This document shows, piece by piece, positions 35,825-46,167 of a stretch of 64,000 nt of DNA (its first letter is position 1; every line of letters starts with the position of its first letter). A program made the position numbers and the translations under genes. This DNA comes from Maribellus sp. YY47 (GTDB lineage: Bacteria; Bacteroidota; Bacteroidia; Bacteroidales; Prolixibacteraceae). The stretch covers positions 124,001 through 188,000 of the forward strand of contig NZ_JALGYW010000005.1 in the NCBI RefSeq assembly GCF_023111095.1, in the 5' to 3' direction. A model generated the notes under the pieces. It was not told where the DNA came from. It was given only the letters and a program-made list of their open reading frames with translations, and ran no database searches.

Positions 35825-37924
35825 ATGAAAAAACGACCGATTCTGATTTTGTTAACCTTAACGCTGCTTTTATCCAATCTGAATATCCTGGCTCAACGCT
35901 ATTCAAATCTGGTAGATCCGTTAATCGGAAGCAAAGGTGATGGGCTTGGCTGCGGGTATTGTTACATCGGGGCAACATATCCCTTTGGGATGGTGCAATT
36001 TTCTCCCGGGTTTTTCACTCCGCAAAGAGGATTCGCAATCACTCAGCTAAGTGGCGCAGGCTGTGCAAACATGGGAAATTTTCCGGTACTTCCATTAGCC
36101 GGGAAGCTTAGCAAGTCTCCCAACGATATGAACGGCTTCAAACCGTATGTTGAAGTTAATGAAGCAAATGCAGGATATCTTTCAGTAACAATGGAAGACA
36201 ATACATTGGCAGAACTAACTGTTAACCAACGCTCTGGGATTGCTCGTTTTACTTTCGATTCAGAAGAAGGTACCCTACTCATTGGCTCGGGAATTAGTGC
36301 CACGTTTGTAAACAATGCCAGGATTGAAATCACATCTCCCTCAACCTGCGAGGGTTTTAGTTACGGAGGAGAGTTTTGCGGAACGGAAACCCGGTATAAA
36401 ATATACTTTGCTGCCGAGTTTAACCGCGAAGCAAAAAGTTCAGGAACCTGGACGAAAGGGAATCTGCTGGAAGCAGCAAAATTGGCTTATGGTAAAAATT
36501 CGGGTGCCTACTTTTCTTTTGATACAAAAGATGATTCCAGCGTTGAATATCGGATTGCCATTTCCTATGTTTCTGTCGAAAATGCCCGCGAAAACCTTCG
36601 TCGGTCAGCAACTGAAAATAATTTCGAAGGATACAGAGAATCTTCATCAAAAGCCTGGGATGAAAGTTTAGGAAAAATAAAAGTTACGAGTGATAACAGA
36701 GACGACCTTGTACAATTTTATACACACCTGTACCATAGCCTGATTCATCCCAATTTGGTAAGCGATTGCAACGGCGAGTACATGGGTGCCGACTACGCAA
36801 TTCATAAAGTAAAAGACGGAAGGGATGTTTACAGCTCGTTCAGTGTGTGGGATACTTATCGCACCCAGGCACAGCTAGTAGCCATTCTGTTTCCGAAAGA
36901 AGCCAGTGATATGATGCAATCGTTGGTTGATTTTGCCGATCAGGCAGGAGGTTACGGACGCTGGATTTTATCCAATATTGAAACCGGAATCATGCAAGGC
37001 GATCCAACTCCGATTCTGATTTCCAATTCATACGCTTTTGGCGCGACCGATTTTGATGTGAAGAAGGCTTTCTTTTATATGAAAAGAGGTGCTACCATCC
37101 CCCGGCTTTATTCTCAGGATCAGGAAATAAGACCTTTTCTCCGTGGGTATAACGAAGTCGGGCTGGCTCCGGCATCCATGCTTTTAGAATATACTTCAGC
37201 CGATTATGCGATTGGTGAATTTGCAAATCAAGCATTAAAGGACGAGAAAGAAGCAGCATTTTTTATTCAACGCGCAGGAAACTGGAAGAACTTGTACAAT
37301 CCGGAACTGAACTGGCTTTGTTCGCGTCACGAAAATGGAACCTGGAAAAGTATTCACCACGACTGGCGGGAAGCAACTTATAAAAACTATTTCTGGATGG
37401 TGCCCTACGATCTGGAAACCCTGATTGACACAATTGGCGGGAAGAAAGTTGCAGAGGCAAGGCTCGATACTTTATTTGAAAGACTGGATGCATCGTACGA
37501 TGATGATTGGTTTGCTGCCGGAAACGAACCCGACTTTCAGGTTCCCTGGATCTACAACTGGACTGGTTCACCTGAAAAAACAAACAAAGTAATTCAGCGG
37601 GTTTTCAACGAAATGTACAACAGTACTCCTTCCGGACTGCCCGGTAACGACGATCTGGGAGCAATGGGAGCATGGTATGTTTTTGCTTCGGTTGGCTTGT
37701 ATCCGATGGTGCCGGGAGTTGGCGGGTTTTCTGTCAATATCCCCCGGTTTTCTGATGTTACGATGGAACTTCCCGGTGGTAACGTCAATATACTCGGAGG
37801 CTCAAAAGACGCATTAAAAATTCGCTCGATTCGCATCAACGGGAAAAAGCAGGCTACATCATGGATCTCTTTTGATGACTTAAAAAACGGGGCCACCATT
37901 CAATATATAACAACTCAAAAGTAA
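35825..37924 (+). CDS. GH92 family protein, divergent subgroup
   Basis: The product has 699 residues, short for GH92. A signal peptide (RPILILLTLTLLLSNLNILAQ) precedes VDPLIGSKGDGLGCGYCYIG. The core is recognisable (SVWDTYRTQAQL, AGNEPDFQVPWIYNW, GLPGNDDLGAMGAWYV). The catalytic acidic pair reads N-D609-D610 instead of D-E-D, and the usual EGNxWQY acid motif is replaced by REATYKNYFW, where E516 is the probable acid. These changes suggest an altered leaving-group site, though the fold and basic chemistry should hold. It follows the oxidoreductase by 53 bases and precedes the SusC gene, so a first-cut role in the periplasm is plausible. Confidence 0.88.
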   Translation: MKKRPILILLTLTLLLSNLNILAQRYSNLVDPLIGSKGDGLGCGYCYIGATYPFGMVQFSPGFFTPQRGFAITQLSGAGCANMGNFPVLPLAGKLSKSPNDMNGFKPYVEVNEANAGYLSVTMEDNTLAELTVNQRSGIARFTFDSEEGTLLIGSGISATFVNNARIEITSPSTCEGFSYGGEFCGTETRYKIYFAAEFNREAKSSGTWTKGNLLEAAKLAYGKNSGAYFSFDTKDDSSVEYRIAISYVSVENARENLRRSATENNFEGYRESSSKAWDESLGKIKVTSDNRDDLVQFYTHLYHSLIHPNLVSDCNGEYMGADYAIHKVKDGRDVYSSFSVWDTYRTQAQLVAILFPKEASDMMQSLVDFADQAGGYGRWILSNIETGIMQGDPTPILISNSYAFGATDFDVKKAFFYMKRGATIPRLYSQDQEIRPFLRGYNEVGLAPASMLLEYTSADYAIGEFANQALKDEKEAAFFIQRAGNWKNLYNPELNWLCSRHENGTWKSIHHDWREATYKNYFWMVPYDLETLIDTIGGKKVAEARLDTLFERLDASYDDDWFAAGNEPDFQVPWIYNWTGSPEKTNKVIQRVFNEMYNSTPSGLPGNDDLGAMGAWYVFASVGLYPMVPGVGGFSVNIPRFSDVTMELPGGNVNILGGSKDALKIRSIRINGKKQATSWISFDDLKNGATIQYITTQK

Positions 37925-38021
37925 CTATTTAAAATCAATAAAATAGCATTGCTGTGATCTGATATTAAGGGTGTTAAGCATTGCTTTCGTGATAATTAGT
38001 TTAATACAAATTCTATAATTT

Positions 38022-41000
38022 ATGAAAAAAGTCAGACCGTACTATTCTTATGTGAAGATGCAAACAACGTGTTTGTTTGCATTAAAAGTTATCGGGATTT
38101 TTTCCTTTATCTTTTTGATACACATTAGTGTATTTGGGGAGAACAACCGGCTTGTAAAAGCCAGTAATCCCATTCATAAAATGCTTTCAGATGAAACAGC
38201 CGAACCTCAAACTCCGAAAACTATCAAAGGGCGGGTTGTGGACAAAAACGGCTACCCACTGCCTGGTGCCAACGTGATTATCTTTGGTACATTGGGTGGA
38301 TCTATTTCTGATGCAAATGGTTATTTCTCGATCGAGGCTAAGGTAGGCGATAAGCTTGTTGTTTCATTTATCGGGATGGAAAAGCAGGAAATTGAGTACG
38401 CCGGTCAGCAAAATCTTGTGGTTACCTTACAGGATAAACAGGATGAGCTGGATGAGGTAACTGTAGTTGCGTTTGGAAAGCAAAAGAAAGAGAGTGTAAT
38501 TTCTTCGATTTCTACTATTTCTCCGAAGGACCTTAAAATTCCGGCAAGTAACCTTACAACAGCTTTTGCAGGGCGTATTGCCGGTATGATTTCTTATCAA
38601 ACAACGGGTGAACCGGATATGGATAACGCCCAGTTCTTTATCAGGGGGGTAACAACCTTTGGTACAGGAAAGAAAGATCCGCTTATTTTGATTGATGGTG
38701 TTGAAATGAGTACAGGAGAGCTTTCTCGTTTAACGCCTGATGATATCGGTAGTTTTTCGATTATGAAGGATGCAAACGCTACTGCTCTTTATGGTGCGCG
38801 TGGTGCCAATGGTGTAATTTTGGTAACCACCAAAGAAGGGCGGGAAGGAAAGGCTAAGATTTCCTTTAGAATGGAAAGATCTTATTCCCAACCCACAGAA
38901 AAGCTGGATTTTGTAGATCCTGTAAATTTTATGAAACTGCATAATGAGGCAGTAGTAACTCGCGGAGATATAAACTTACCCTACAGTAAGAAGAAGATTG
39001 ACTATACCGAGAGAGGTATTGATCCTCTGAGGTATCCGCAGGTTGACTGGGATGATATGCTGTTTAAAAAGGGAACTTTTAATCAACGTTATAACCTAAA
39101 TATTAGTGGGGGAGGGAAAGTTGCTAATTATTACATTGCCGCAAAGTATACTAATGATAAAGGAATATTGAAGAATGATTCTCGTCAGAATTATGATAAT
39201 AATATTAATTCAGATAAGTACTCATTACGCTCAAATGTAAACGTATACCTTTCTAAAACAACAAAAATTACCGTACGACTAAACGGCGATTTTGACACAT
39301 ACAAAGGCCCCTTAGTTAGTGGGAGTGATTTGTACAACAAGGTTTTGAATGCAAGCCCGGTTTACTTTTTACCTTATTACGAACCGGATGAGGCAAATAT
39401 CTACACCAAAAACATCCTCTTTGGTAATTACGATACCGGAGATTATTTGAATCCTTATGCTGAAATGGTGAAAGGATATAAATCAAAAGACCGATCTAAT
39501 ATGTATGCCCAGTTTGAGGTAAATCAAGATCTGGATTTTCTAACAGAGGGATTGTCAGTGAGAGGATTATTTAATATAAACCGATATTCCTTGTTAGAGA
39601 TAAAAAGACAGTATAACCCGTTCTGGTACAATGTGGCTGAAACACCAGACCCTGATGATTATATTCTTACAAATCTTAATCCTGACGGAGGAACGGATTA
39701 TCTAAACTATCAACCGGGTACAAGAGAGTTGGTGGGAACAATGTATGTCGAGGGCGCTGTTAATTATAAGAAAGTTTTAAAAGAAAAGAATTCCATTTCC
39801 GGATTATTGGTTTTTACAATGCGTGAAAAACATGATGGAATATCTGATAATCTTCAATTGTCATTGCCCTACAGAAATATGGGACTTGCTGGACGTTTAA
39901 CCTACGGTTATGACGATCGCTATTTTGTAGAGGCAAACTTTGGGTATAATGGTTCTGAGCGTTTTGATTCGGGCCATCGGTGGGGATTTTTCCCATCTGC
40001 CGGATTGGGGTGGCTGGTATCAAATGAGAGTTTTATGACACCATATAAGAAGATAATCAAAAAGTTAAAACTAAAAGCAACCTATGGATTGGTTGGTAAC
40101 GATCAAATTGGTAGTAGTAGCGATCGTTTTTTTTACATGTCTGATATCAATATGAACAATGGTGATAGAGGTTATACAGCCGGTTATGATTATGGTTTTT
40201 CACGTCCGGGAATTTCGATAAATCGCTATTCTGATCCAAATATCACCTGGGAAATCAGCCGTAAAACAAATTTTGGAGCAGAGGTAAATCTTTGGAATGA
40301 GTTAGAAATCCAGGCAGATTTCTTTCATGAATACCGCAGTAATATTTTACAACGTCGTTCAGATATACCAACAACAATGGGCTTAGAGGTAATCCCAAGT
40401 GCAAATATTGGTGAGGCTGCCAGTCGTGGATGTGAGTTTTCTGTCGACTATACAAAATCAATTTCTTCAAAATTGTGGATGATCCTGAGAGGGAACTTTA
40501 CCTATGCGACAAGTGAATATAAAGTGTTTGAAGAGCCTGATTATAAAGATACTCCGTGGCGGTCTCATGTTGGTCAAAGTGTATCACAACAGTGGGGATA
40601 TGTTGCAGAGCGTTTGTTTATTGACGATGAAGAAGTGGCAAATTCACCAACACAGTTTGATAATTACATGGCAGGTGATATCAAATTCAAAGATATTAAT
40701 GACGATGGGATAATTGACGAAAAAGATCAGGTGCCAATTGGCTTTCCAACAACTCCTGAAATAAATTATGGATTTGGCCTTTCTTTAGGATATGGCAAGA
40801 TCGACTTCTCTTGTTTCTTCCAGGGTTCTGCCAGATCTTCTTTCTGGATTGATCCTAACGCAACAGCCCCATTTGTTAAGAACGGTGTTGATGGTTTTAC
40901 AACAACTCGTGCAATGCTTCAGGTTTATGCCGATAGTTATTGGTCGGAAGACAATAGAGATATTTACGCGTTGTGGCCCCGGTTATCAGAGTCGACCATT

Positions 41001-41255
41001 AATAACAATAACAAACAGAACACATGGTTTATGCGAGATGGTTCCTTTTTACGATTGAAAACAGCAGAGATAGGATACACACTTCCTAAAAACTTTGTTA
41101 ATAAGTGCAGATTAGGTAATGCCCGTCTGTACGCATCAGGTAGCAACCTGGCAGTATTCTCAGCTTTCAAATTATGGGATCCGGAAATGGGTGGAAATGG
41201 TTTAGCTTACCCATTACAACGTGTTATTAACCTGGGAGCAACTATTGATTTTTAA
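38022..41255 (+). CDS. SusC-like TonB-dependent transporter
   Basis: This 1077-residue outer-membrane transporter has a signal region (residues 1-40), a carboxypeptidase-regulatory-like domain (GRVVDKNGYPLPGANVIIFG near 67-86), a TonB-box-like DEVTVVAFG, and a plug domain (FIRGVTTFGTG, PLILIDGVEMS, ATALYGARGANGVILVTTK). The beta-barrel follows, ending RVINLGATIDF with a C-terminal aromatic residue. It imports oligosaccharides using TonB energy and forms a lid complex with the SusD-like lipoprotein encoded two bases downstream. The N-terminal leader is longer than usual. By context the ligand is an alpha-mannose-containing oligosaccharide. Confidence 0.96.
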   Translation: MKKVRPYYSYVKMQTTCLFALKVIGIFSFIFLIHISVFGENNRLVKASNPIHKMLSDETAEPQTPKTIKGRVVDKNGYPLPGANVIIFGTLGGSISDANGYFSIEAKVGDKLVVSFIGMEKQEIEYAGQQNLVVTLQDKQDELDEVTVVAFGKQKKESVISSISTISPKDLKIPASNLTTAFAGRIAGMISYQTTGEPDMDNAQFFIRGVTTFGTGKKDPLILIDGVEMSTGELSRLTPDDIGSFSIMKDANATALYGARGANGVILVTTKEGREGKAKISFRMERSYSQPTEKLDFVDPVNFMKLHNEAVVTRGDINLPYSKKKIDYTERGIDPLRYPQVDWDDMLFKKGTFNQRYNLNISGGGKVANYYIAAKYTNDKGILKNDSRQNYDNNINSDKYSLRSNVNVYLSKTTKITVRLNGDFDTYKGPLVSGSDLYNKVLNASPVYFLPYYEPDEANIYTKNILFGNYDTGDYLNPYAEMVKGYKSKDRSNMYAQFEVNQDLDFLTEGLSVRGLFNINRYSLLEIKRQYNPFWYNVAETPDPDDYILTNLNPDGGTDYLNYQPGTRELVGTMYVEGAVNYKKVLKEKNSISGLLVFTMREKHDGISDNLQLSLPYRNMGLAGRLTYGYDDRYFVEANFGYNGSERFDSGHRWGFFPSAGLGWLVSNESFMTPYKKIIKKLKLKATYGLVGNDQIGSSSDRFFYMSDINMNNGDRGYTAGYDYGFSRPGISINRYSDPNITWEISRKTNFGAEVNLWNELEIQADFFHEYRSNILQRRSDIPTTMGLEVIPSANIGEAASRGCEFSVDYTKSISSKLWMILRGNFTYATSEYKVFEEPDYKDTPWRSHVGQSVSQQWGYVAERLFIDDEEVANSPTQFDNYMAGDIKFKDINDDGIIDEKDQVPIGFPTTPEINYGFGLSLGYGKIDFSCFFQGSARSSFWIDPNATAPFVKNGVDGFTTTRAMLQVYADSYWSEDNRDIYALWPRLSESTINNNNKQNTWFMRDGSFLRLKTAEIGYTLPKNFVNKCRLGNARLYASGSNLAVFSAFKLWDPEMGGNGLAYPLQRVINLGATIDF

Positions 41256-41257
41256 AA

Positions 41258-43201
41258 ATGTATCAGATGAAGAATTTAAAAAAATATTTTAAAGCAATAG
41301 TCTTAATTATTGGGACGAGTGTAGTTTTTACTAATTGTTCTGATTTTCTGGATGTGGTTCCTGATGGTACTGCAACAATGGAGACAGTTTTCTCGAATAG
41401 AGCAAACTCTGAAAAGTTCTTTTATACCTGTTATAATGGCTTGCCTAATTTTGCCGATGCCGGAAATTATCCCGGCAATATTGGGGGTGACGATTATTGG
41501 TGGGACGAAGATATAACCCTGTTTAAGAATTCGAACGGAGGGTATATTGCCAGAGGTTACCAAAACAGTTCCTCTCCTTATCAGAACTATTGGGATGGTG
41601 AACGTGGTGGCAAAAATCTTTGGACAAGCATTCGCAACTGTAATATTTTTATCAACAACATCGATAAAGCTCCTGATCTTCAGGATTGGGAACGAAATAC
41701 GTGGAAAGCGGAAGTAAAAGTATTGAAGGCTTATTACCATTTGTTTTTAATGCAATTGTATGGTCCAATACCCATTGTTGAAGAGAGTCTTGAAGTTAGT
41801 GCAGATCCCGACCAGGTAAAAGTGTATCGTCAACCGGTTGACAGTGTTGTTAGCTTTATTACCCGAACAATTGATGATGCAATTGAAGATTTACCCTTGC
41901 AAGTTGATGATTTAAGCCAGGAAGCAGGGCGGATCACAATACCGATTGCTTTAACAATAAAAGCAAAAGCATTGGTTTGGGCAGCAAGTCCACTCTTTAA
42001 CGGTTCGTTTAGTTACTATGATGACTTTGTTGATAACAAAGGAGTTGCTTTAATCGGCGGGGATGGCAGCAGTTCTGATATACAGGCAAGATGGGAAAAA
42101 GCGGCTGTTGCAATAAAAAGTGCAATTGACACCTGCGAACTTGCCGGGCATGATTTATTCCATTTTGAGCCTGGATTTGAAAAGATGTCGGATACAACGG
42201 CGTTAAAATATACGCTGAGAGGAGTTGCCAGTGAGCGCGTAAATTTAAATCCCGAGATTATTTGGCCTTGCACGAGAAGCAATAGCGATTTTCAGAACCG
42301 TTGTACTCCAATGTTTTATAATTACGACAATGGAGGAGGTTCACTTGCTGAGATATGTGCCACAATGAAAATGGCTGAATTATTCTATACAAGCAATGGA
42401 TTACCTATTGAAGAAGACCCGACATGGAATTATGAAGACCGTTTTATTATTCGGGAAGATACAGGAAGTTTTCATAATTATTATGTGGAAAAAGGAGGTA
42501 TTACAGCTAACCTGAATTATTACCGAGAACCCAGGTTTTATGCCAATTTAGGTTTCGACAGAGGAATTTATGAATTGATTAATAACGATGAAGCAAATCC
42601 CTTTATCATACATAATAAAAGTGGTGAAGCTCATGGCTTTATTTACGAAAAAGCCCACATTTCAACCGGCTATTTTGTGAAAAAGCAAGTGAGTTATCGT
42701 ATTCCTACTCAATCACCGTCTCCCAGCCCTTATCGCTTCTCTATTCCAATCTTTCGTTTGGCCGATTTGTATTTACTGTATGCTGAAGCATTAAACGAAT
42801 CTCATGATACGCCAACTGAGGAAGTTTATGAAATGGTTGACAAAATCCGCACTCGGGCAGGATTAAATGGAGTTCGGGAAACGTGGCAAATGGCAGAGGC
42901 AGAATACCAGAATGAACCTTATACAAAAGAAGGAATGCGAAAGATTATAAAACGTGAACGTCTTATTGAGTTGGCGTTTGAGGGACAGCGCACTTTCGAC
43001 TTGCGTCGTTGGGCAGATGCTATGGATGTAATGAACGAACCTGTTCGTGGCTGGGATTACCAGGGAACAACAAACGAAGATTATTACCAAAGAACTGTAT
43101 ATCTTACCGGAAGAGGATTCTCTTATCGAAACTATCTCTGGCCGATTAAGAATAGTACGCTTACGGTAAATAGCAACCTTGTTCAAAATCCGGGATGGTA
43201 A
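41258..43201 (+). CDS. SusD/RagB-like surface glycan-binding lipoprotein
   Basis: The 647-residue lipoprotein has its lipobox at VVFTNC (Cys near residue 27; ATG 41267 would shorten it by three residues). Family hallmarks are CSDFLDVVPDGTATMETVF, the TPR-like helices with LKAYYHLFLMQLYGPIPIV, and RLADLYLLYAEALNESHD followed by IKRERLIELAFEGQRTFDLR near the end. It sits on the cell surface as the lid of the SusC transporter and captures the glycan. Only two bases separate it from the SusC stop, so the two are translated together. A hairpin just after its stop may lower expression of the following genes. Confidence 0.96.
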   Translation: MYQMKNLKKYFKAIVLIIGTSVVFTNCSDFLDVVPDGTATMETVFSNRANSEKFFYTCYNGLPNFADAGNYPGNIGGDDYWWDEDITLFKNSNGGYIARGYQNSSSPYQNYWDGERGGKNLWTSIRNCNIFINNIDKAPDLQDWERNTWKAEVKVLKAYYHLFLMQLYGPIPIVEESLEVSADPDQVKVYRQPVDSVVSFITRTIDDAIEDLPLQVDDLSQEAGRITIPIALTIKAKALVWAASPLFNGSFSYYDDFVDNKGVALIGGDGSSSDIQARWEKAAVAIKSAIDTCELAGHDLFHFEPGFEKMSDTTALKYTLRGVASERVNLNPEIIWPCTRSNSDFQNRCTPMFYNYDNGGGSLAEICATMKMAELFYTSNGLPIEEDPTWNYEDRFIIREDTGSFHNYYVEKGGITANLNYYREPRFYANLGFDRGIYELINNDEANPFIIHNKSGEAHGFIYEKAHISTGYFVKKQVSYRIPTQSPSPSPYRFSIPIFRLADLYLLYAEALNESHDTPTEEVYEMVDKIRTRAGLNGVRETWQMAEAEYQNEPYTKEGMRKIIKRERLIELAFEGQRTFDLRRWADAMDVMNEPVRGWDYQGTTNEDYYQRTVYLTGRGFSYRNYLWPIKNSTLTVNSNLVQNPGW

Positions 43202-43212
43202 TCATGATTCTT

Positions 43213-43231
43213 AGCAATGCACATTGCTTTT
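43213..43231 (+). terminator. Weak hairpin after SusD (possible attenuator)
   Basis: AGCAAT and ATTGCT form a 6-bp stem around GCAC, followed by TTTT. It is too weak for a full terminator and may set a lower level for the two downstream lipoproteins. Confidence 0.35.
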
Positions 43232-43261
43232 CGAATGTTTATTATTTAAAACAACAAACAA

Positions 43262-44497
43262 ATGAATAAAACATATTTTAATATAAAACATGTTGGTATA
43301 GCAGTTTCCTTGCTATGTCTCATTGTTATAGGAACGATTTCGTGCGACGAAGCTTCTGTCGGACAAATACCTACTGATGATATTGCACCATCCGGGCTTT
43401 CTAATGTTGTGATAACCCCCGAATACGGAGGTGGGCTTGTTTCCTATGATTTACCAAAAGAAGAAGACATCTCTTATGTTCGTTGCGAATACGAAAACGA
43501 TGGAAAATTGTGTTCAGTAAATTCCTCGGTATATAATTCGAGCTTGAAAATTGTAGGCCTAAGCGATACCACTGAGATGAAAGTGTCTCTGTATGTTGTT
43601 GACCACTCTGAAAACTTATCAGAACCTTACGAAGCAAGTTTTACGCCACTGCCTTCACCCATGAAAGCTGTTTTGGAATCGTTTGTAGTAACTCCTACCT
43701 ATGGTGGCGCTAAAATTACCTGGGAGAATCCCGCTGAAGTTCTTGTAGGGATCTCTTTCCTTGCAGCAAACGACGAAGGTGTTCTCGAATTACAGGATAT
43801 TTATTACACATCGGCGGCACATGGAATTAAAAGTCTGTATGGTTTTACAACCGATAAGCGTTTATTTGCTTTAAGTCTGGTGGACAAGTATGAAAATGTA
43901 TCAGATACAGTGAAAGTTGAAATCTCTCCCTTATTTGAAGAGGAGTTCAGCAAAGATTTCTTTGCTGATGGGCACCTGCTCGGAGACAATATATCAACAA
44001 GGAGTAACCGCCCTGTGTCAAATTTATGGGATGGAACAACCGATGTAATTTGGCATACCGATCCTGCTGCAGGCTATTCTGTCCCTCAGTTTTTTACGGT
44101 TGATCTTGGAGTAATAGGCGATCTTTCCAGATTCATTTTATGGGAACGATATGATTATGCTTATAGTCAGCACAATCTGAGGCTATTCGATGTTTACGGA
44201 ACTGATTCGTTAACACACGAAATTGATGATGAATATTATGCTGACATTGATCAATGGACACAAGATTGGAAACTAATATCTGAATGTGAGGTTATAAAGC
44301 CTTCCGGAAGTAAAGTTGGGACAAATACGGAGGAAGATTTGGCAGCTTCCAGGGCTGGTTTCAACTTTGATTTTAAAGAAAATGCTACAAATATTCGCTA
44401 TTTGAGGTTTGTAGTTAAAGAAACATGGGCTAAAACAACGGCAATGCACGCAGCCGAAATATCTGTTTTTGGCGATGCAAGAGGTGCTAATGATTAG
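43262..44497 (+). CDS. Surface glycan-binding-type lipoprotein (DUF4959/DUF5000-like)
   Basis: This 411-residue lipoprotein (lipobox near IGTISC) has two tandem fibronectin-like domains (VVITPEYGGGLVSYDLP near residue 50; VVTPTYGGAKITWENP near 140) that repeat the same pattern. A C-terminal discoidin-like / DUF5000 domain (about 235-405; SNLWDGTTDVIWHTDPA, FFTVDLG, NIRYLRFVVKETW, AAEISVFG) follows. Proteins of this layout directly after SusD act as SusE-like surface glycan-binding proteins in many PULs. It has no catalytic motif. The spacing to SusD is 60 bases. Confidence 0.85.
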   Translation: MNKTYFNIKHVGIAVSLLCLIVIGTISCDEASVGQIPTDDIAPSGLSNVVITPEYGGGLVSYDLPKEEDISYVRCEYENDGKLCSVNSSVYNSSLKIVGLSDTTEMKVSLYVVDHSENLSEPYEASFTPLPSPMKAVLESFVVTPTYGGAKITWENPAEVLVGISFLAANDEGVLELQDIYYTSAAHGIKSLYGFTTDKRLFALSLVDKYENVSDTVKVEISPLFEEEFSKDFFADGHLLGDNISTRSNRPVSNLWDGTTDVIWHTDPAAGYSVPQFFTVDLGVIGDLSRFILWERYDYAYSQHNLRLFDVYGTDSLTHEIDDEYYADIDQWTQDWKLISECEVIKPSGSKVGTNTEEDLAASRAGFNFDFKENATNIRYLRFVVKETWAKTTAMHAAEISVFGDARGAND

Positions 44498-44518
44498 TCA
44501 CAATCAAAAAATTATAAA

Positions 44519-45979
44519 ATGAAAAATATACATATGAAATATTCATACAGAAATAAAGGATATTTTCTATCAGCAGTTGTAATTGTTTTGTCCTTGTTTA
44601 TTTTCTCCTGCGAGGATCAAAATTATTTACACGAAAAATACCTGAAGGAAGGTGAAACCGTATACATAGGAAAAGTAGATTCAATGATTGCTTTTCCTGG
44701 TAATTATCGGATTAAATTTCGTTGGCGTGTAGGCAACGATCCCAGAACAACCAAAACGGTTATATACTGGGATGAACGCGAAAACAGTGTTGAGGTGCCT
44801 TTGAATGCAGTAGCTGATTCAACGGGAAGACTCTGGGACGAAACGATAATCGAGAATATGGAAGAAAACGACTATGTTTTTGAGTTTGAAATGCAGGATG
44901 AACAAGGCAATATCTCAATGTCGAGAGAAATTACCGCTTCTGTTTTAGGCGACCTTTATTCCGAAAACATTCGAAAAAGGGGTGTTGAAGGGATTGCAAA
45001 ACTCGAAACCGCTGAAATGGAGATTCAATGGAATAAAGTGAGCAATAAAGAATTGATTTATTCTGTTGTAGAGTATGAACACGACGGGAATATCATAAAG
45101 CAACAAGTTCCCAATGAAGACAATTCTTCGTATGTAGGTGGATTGTCAACCGGCGACACAATTTATATCTATTCGTGTTACTTGCCTGAAAATGGGCTTG
45201 ACACATTCGCCACGGCAAAAGTTGCATATGTAATGCCAAAATTTCAACGAGAGATCAGCAAGGCGGGATTTGAAGCCTTAGTTGAACCCGGTGATAATAC
45301 ATCTGTAAACAATGGAAGGCCGCTTTCGGCTGTTTTCGATGGCGGAACGCGCAGTGGCGGATCCGACGGAACGATATTGCATACCGTGGATTATACGAAC
45401 GCTACGGGATCGGCAATAGAGTTTAAATTTCCTAATAAGTTTACTATTGATATGGGAAAACTGGCAACATTGTACCAGTTTAAAATATGGCCAAGAACTG
45501 ATAATAGTCCGTTCACAGGACATAGTGCCCGCTTTATTGAGGTTTGGGCTGTTGATGAGCTAAAAACTCAAGATGATTTTGCAACAGAAGCTGATTATCA
45601 GACTTATTATACAACTACCTATGTCGAGCAGAAAGATCCGTTAAATTACCTGAGTAAAGATGAATTTTATACCGATATCCTCAGTAATACAAACAGTAAA
45701 GCAGAGAACTTTGTGGAAGCAGCACCAATGGCAGGTATATATAACTGGCAGGAGGACTGGCATAAACTCGGAGATTTTGAAATAGAGAAACCTTCAGGTT
45801 ACGCCTATGGCAGTAAAAATGATGCTGACCAGAGTGCGTGGGATGCAGGTTTTACATTCAATTTGAATGAAATAGGAGAAAAAGTACGCTACATACGTAT
45901 TTTGGTAAAATTTCCGAACTGGCAAAACACAAACTGTGTGAACATTGGAGAAATTTCATTCTTTGGAGACGATCTTTAG
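44519..45979 (+). CDS. Surface glycan-binding-type lipoprotein (DUF4998/DUF5000-like)
   Basis: This 486-residue lipoprotein (lipobox near LFIFSC) starts with a DUF4998-like region (GETVYIGKVDSMIAFPGNYR, IKFRWRVGNDPRTTKTVIYW). A second beta domain follows, then a C-terminal discoidin-like domain (about 245-486; SAVFDGGTRSGGSDGTILHT, FTIDMGKLATLYQFKIWPR, VRYIRILVKFPNW, NIGEISFFGDDL). The C-terminal domain has the same plan as in the preceding protein, so the two lipoproteins are partly paralogous. They probably bind glycan at the surface beside SusCD. It lies 21 bases after its neighbour and is the last gene before a hairpin. Confidence 0.85.
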   Translation: MKNIHMKYSYRNKGYFLSAVVIVLSLFIFSCEDQNYLHEKYLKEGETVYIGKVDSMIAFPGNYRIKFRWRVGNDPRTTKTVIYWDERENSVEVPLNAVADSTGRLWDETIIENMEENDYVFEFEMQDEQGNISMSREITASVLGDLYSENIRKRGVEGIAKLETAEMEIQWNKVSNKELIYSVVEYEHDGNIIKQQVPNEDNSSYVGGLSTGDTIYIYSCYLPENGLDTFATAKVAYVMPKFQREISKAGFEALVEPGDNTSVNNGRPLSAVFDGGTRSGGSDGTILHTVDYTNATGSAIEFKFPNKFTIDMGKLATLYQFKIWPRTDNSPFTGHSARFIEVWAVDELKTQDDFATEADYQTYYTTTYVEQKDPLNYLSKDEFYTDILSNTNSKAENFVEAAPMAGIYNWQEDWHKLGDFEIEKPSGYAYGSKNDADQSAWDAGFTFNLNEIGEKVRYIRILVKFPNWQNTNCVNIGEISFFGDDL

Positions 45980-46076
45980 TAATAGTCACAGATGGGTTGG
46001 TAGCTGTAAAGCAAGTTCACTCAAATTTACTTCACAGTTATTAATAAAAGTACCGTCAATGTTTAGTTAATAAAAC

Positions 46077-46119
46077 GAACTTCCTGATTTGCAGACTGGC
46101 ATTCAGGAAGTTCTGTTTT
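46077..46119 (+). terminator. Hairpin closing the SusCD-lipoprotein unit
   Basis: GAACTTCCTGA (46077-46087) pairs perfectly with TCAGGAAGTTC (46103-46113) across a 15-base loop, followed by TGTTTT. It lies 98 bases after the DUF4998-like gene and 48 bases before the next GH92 start. Confidence 0.6.
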
Positions 46120-46167
46120 CATTAACCGTGGCTTTTTATGCAAACTTAAAAATGATATTAAAAGAAA

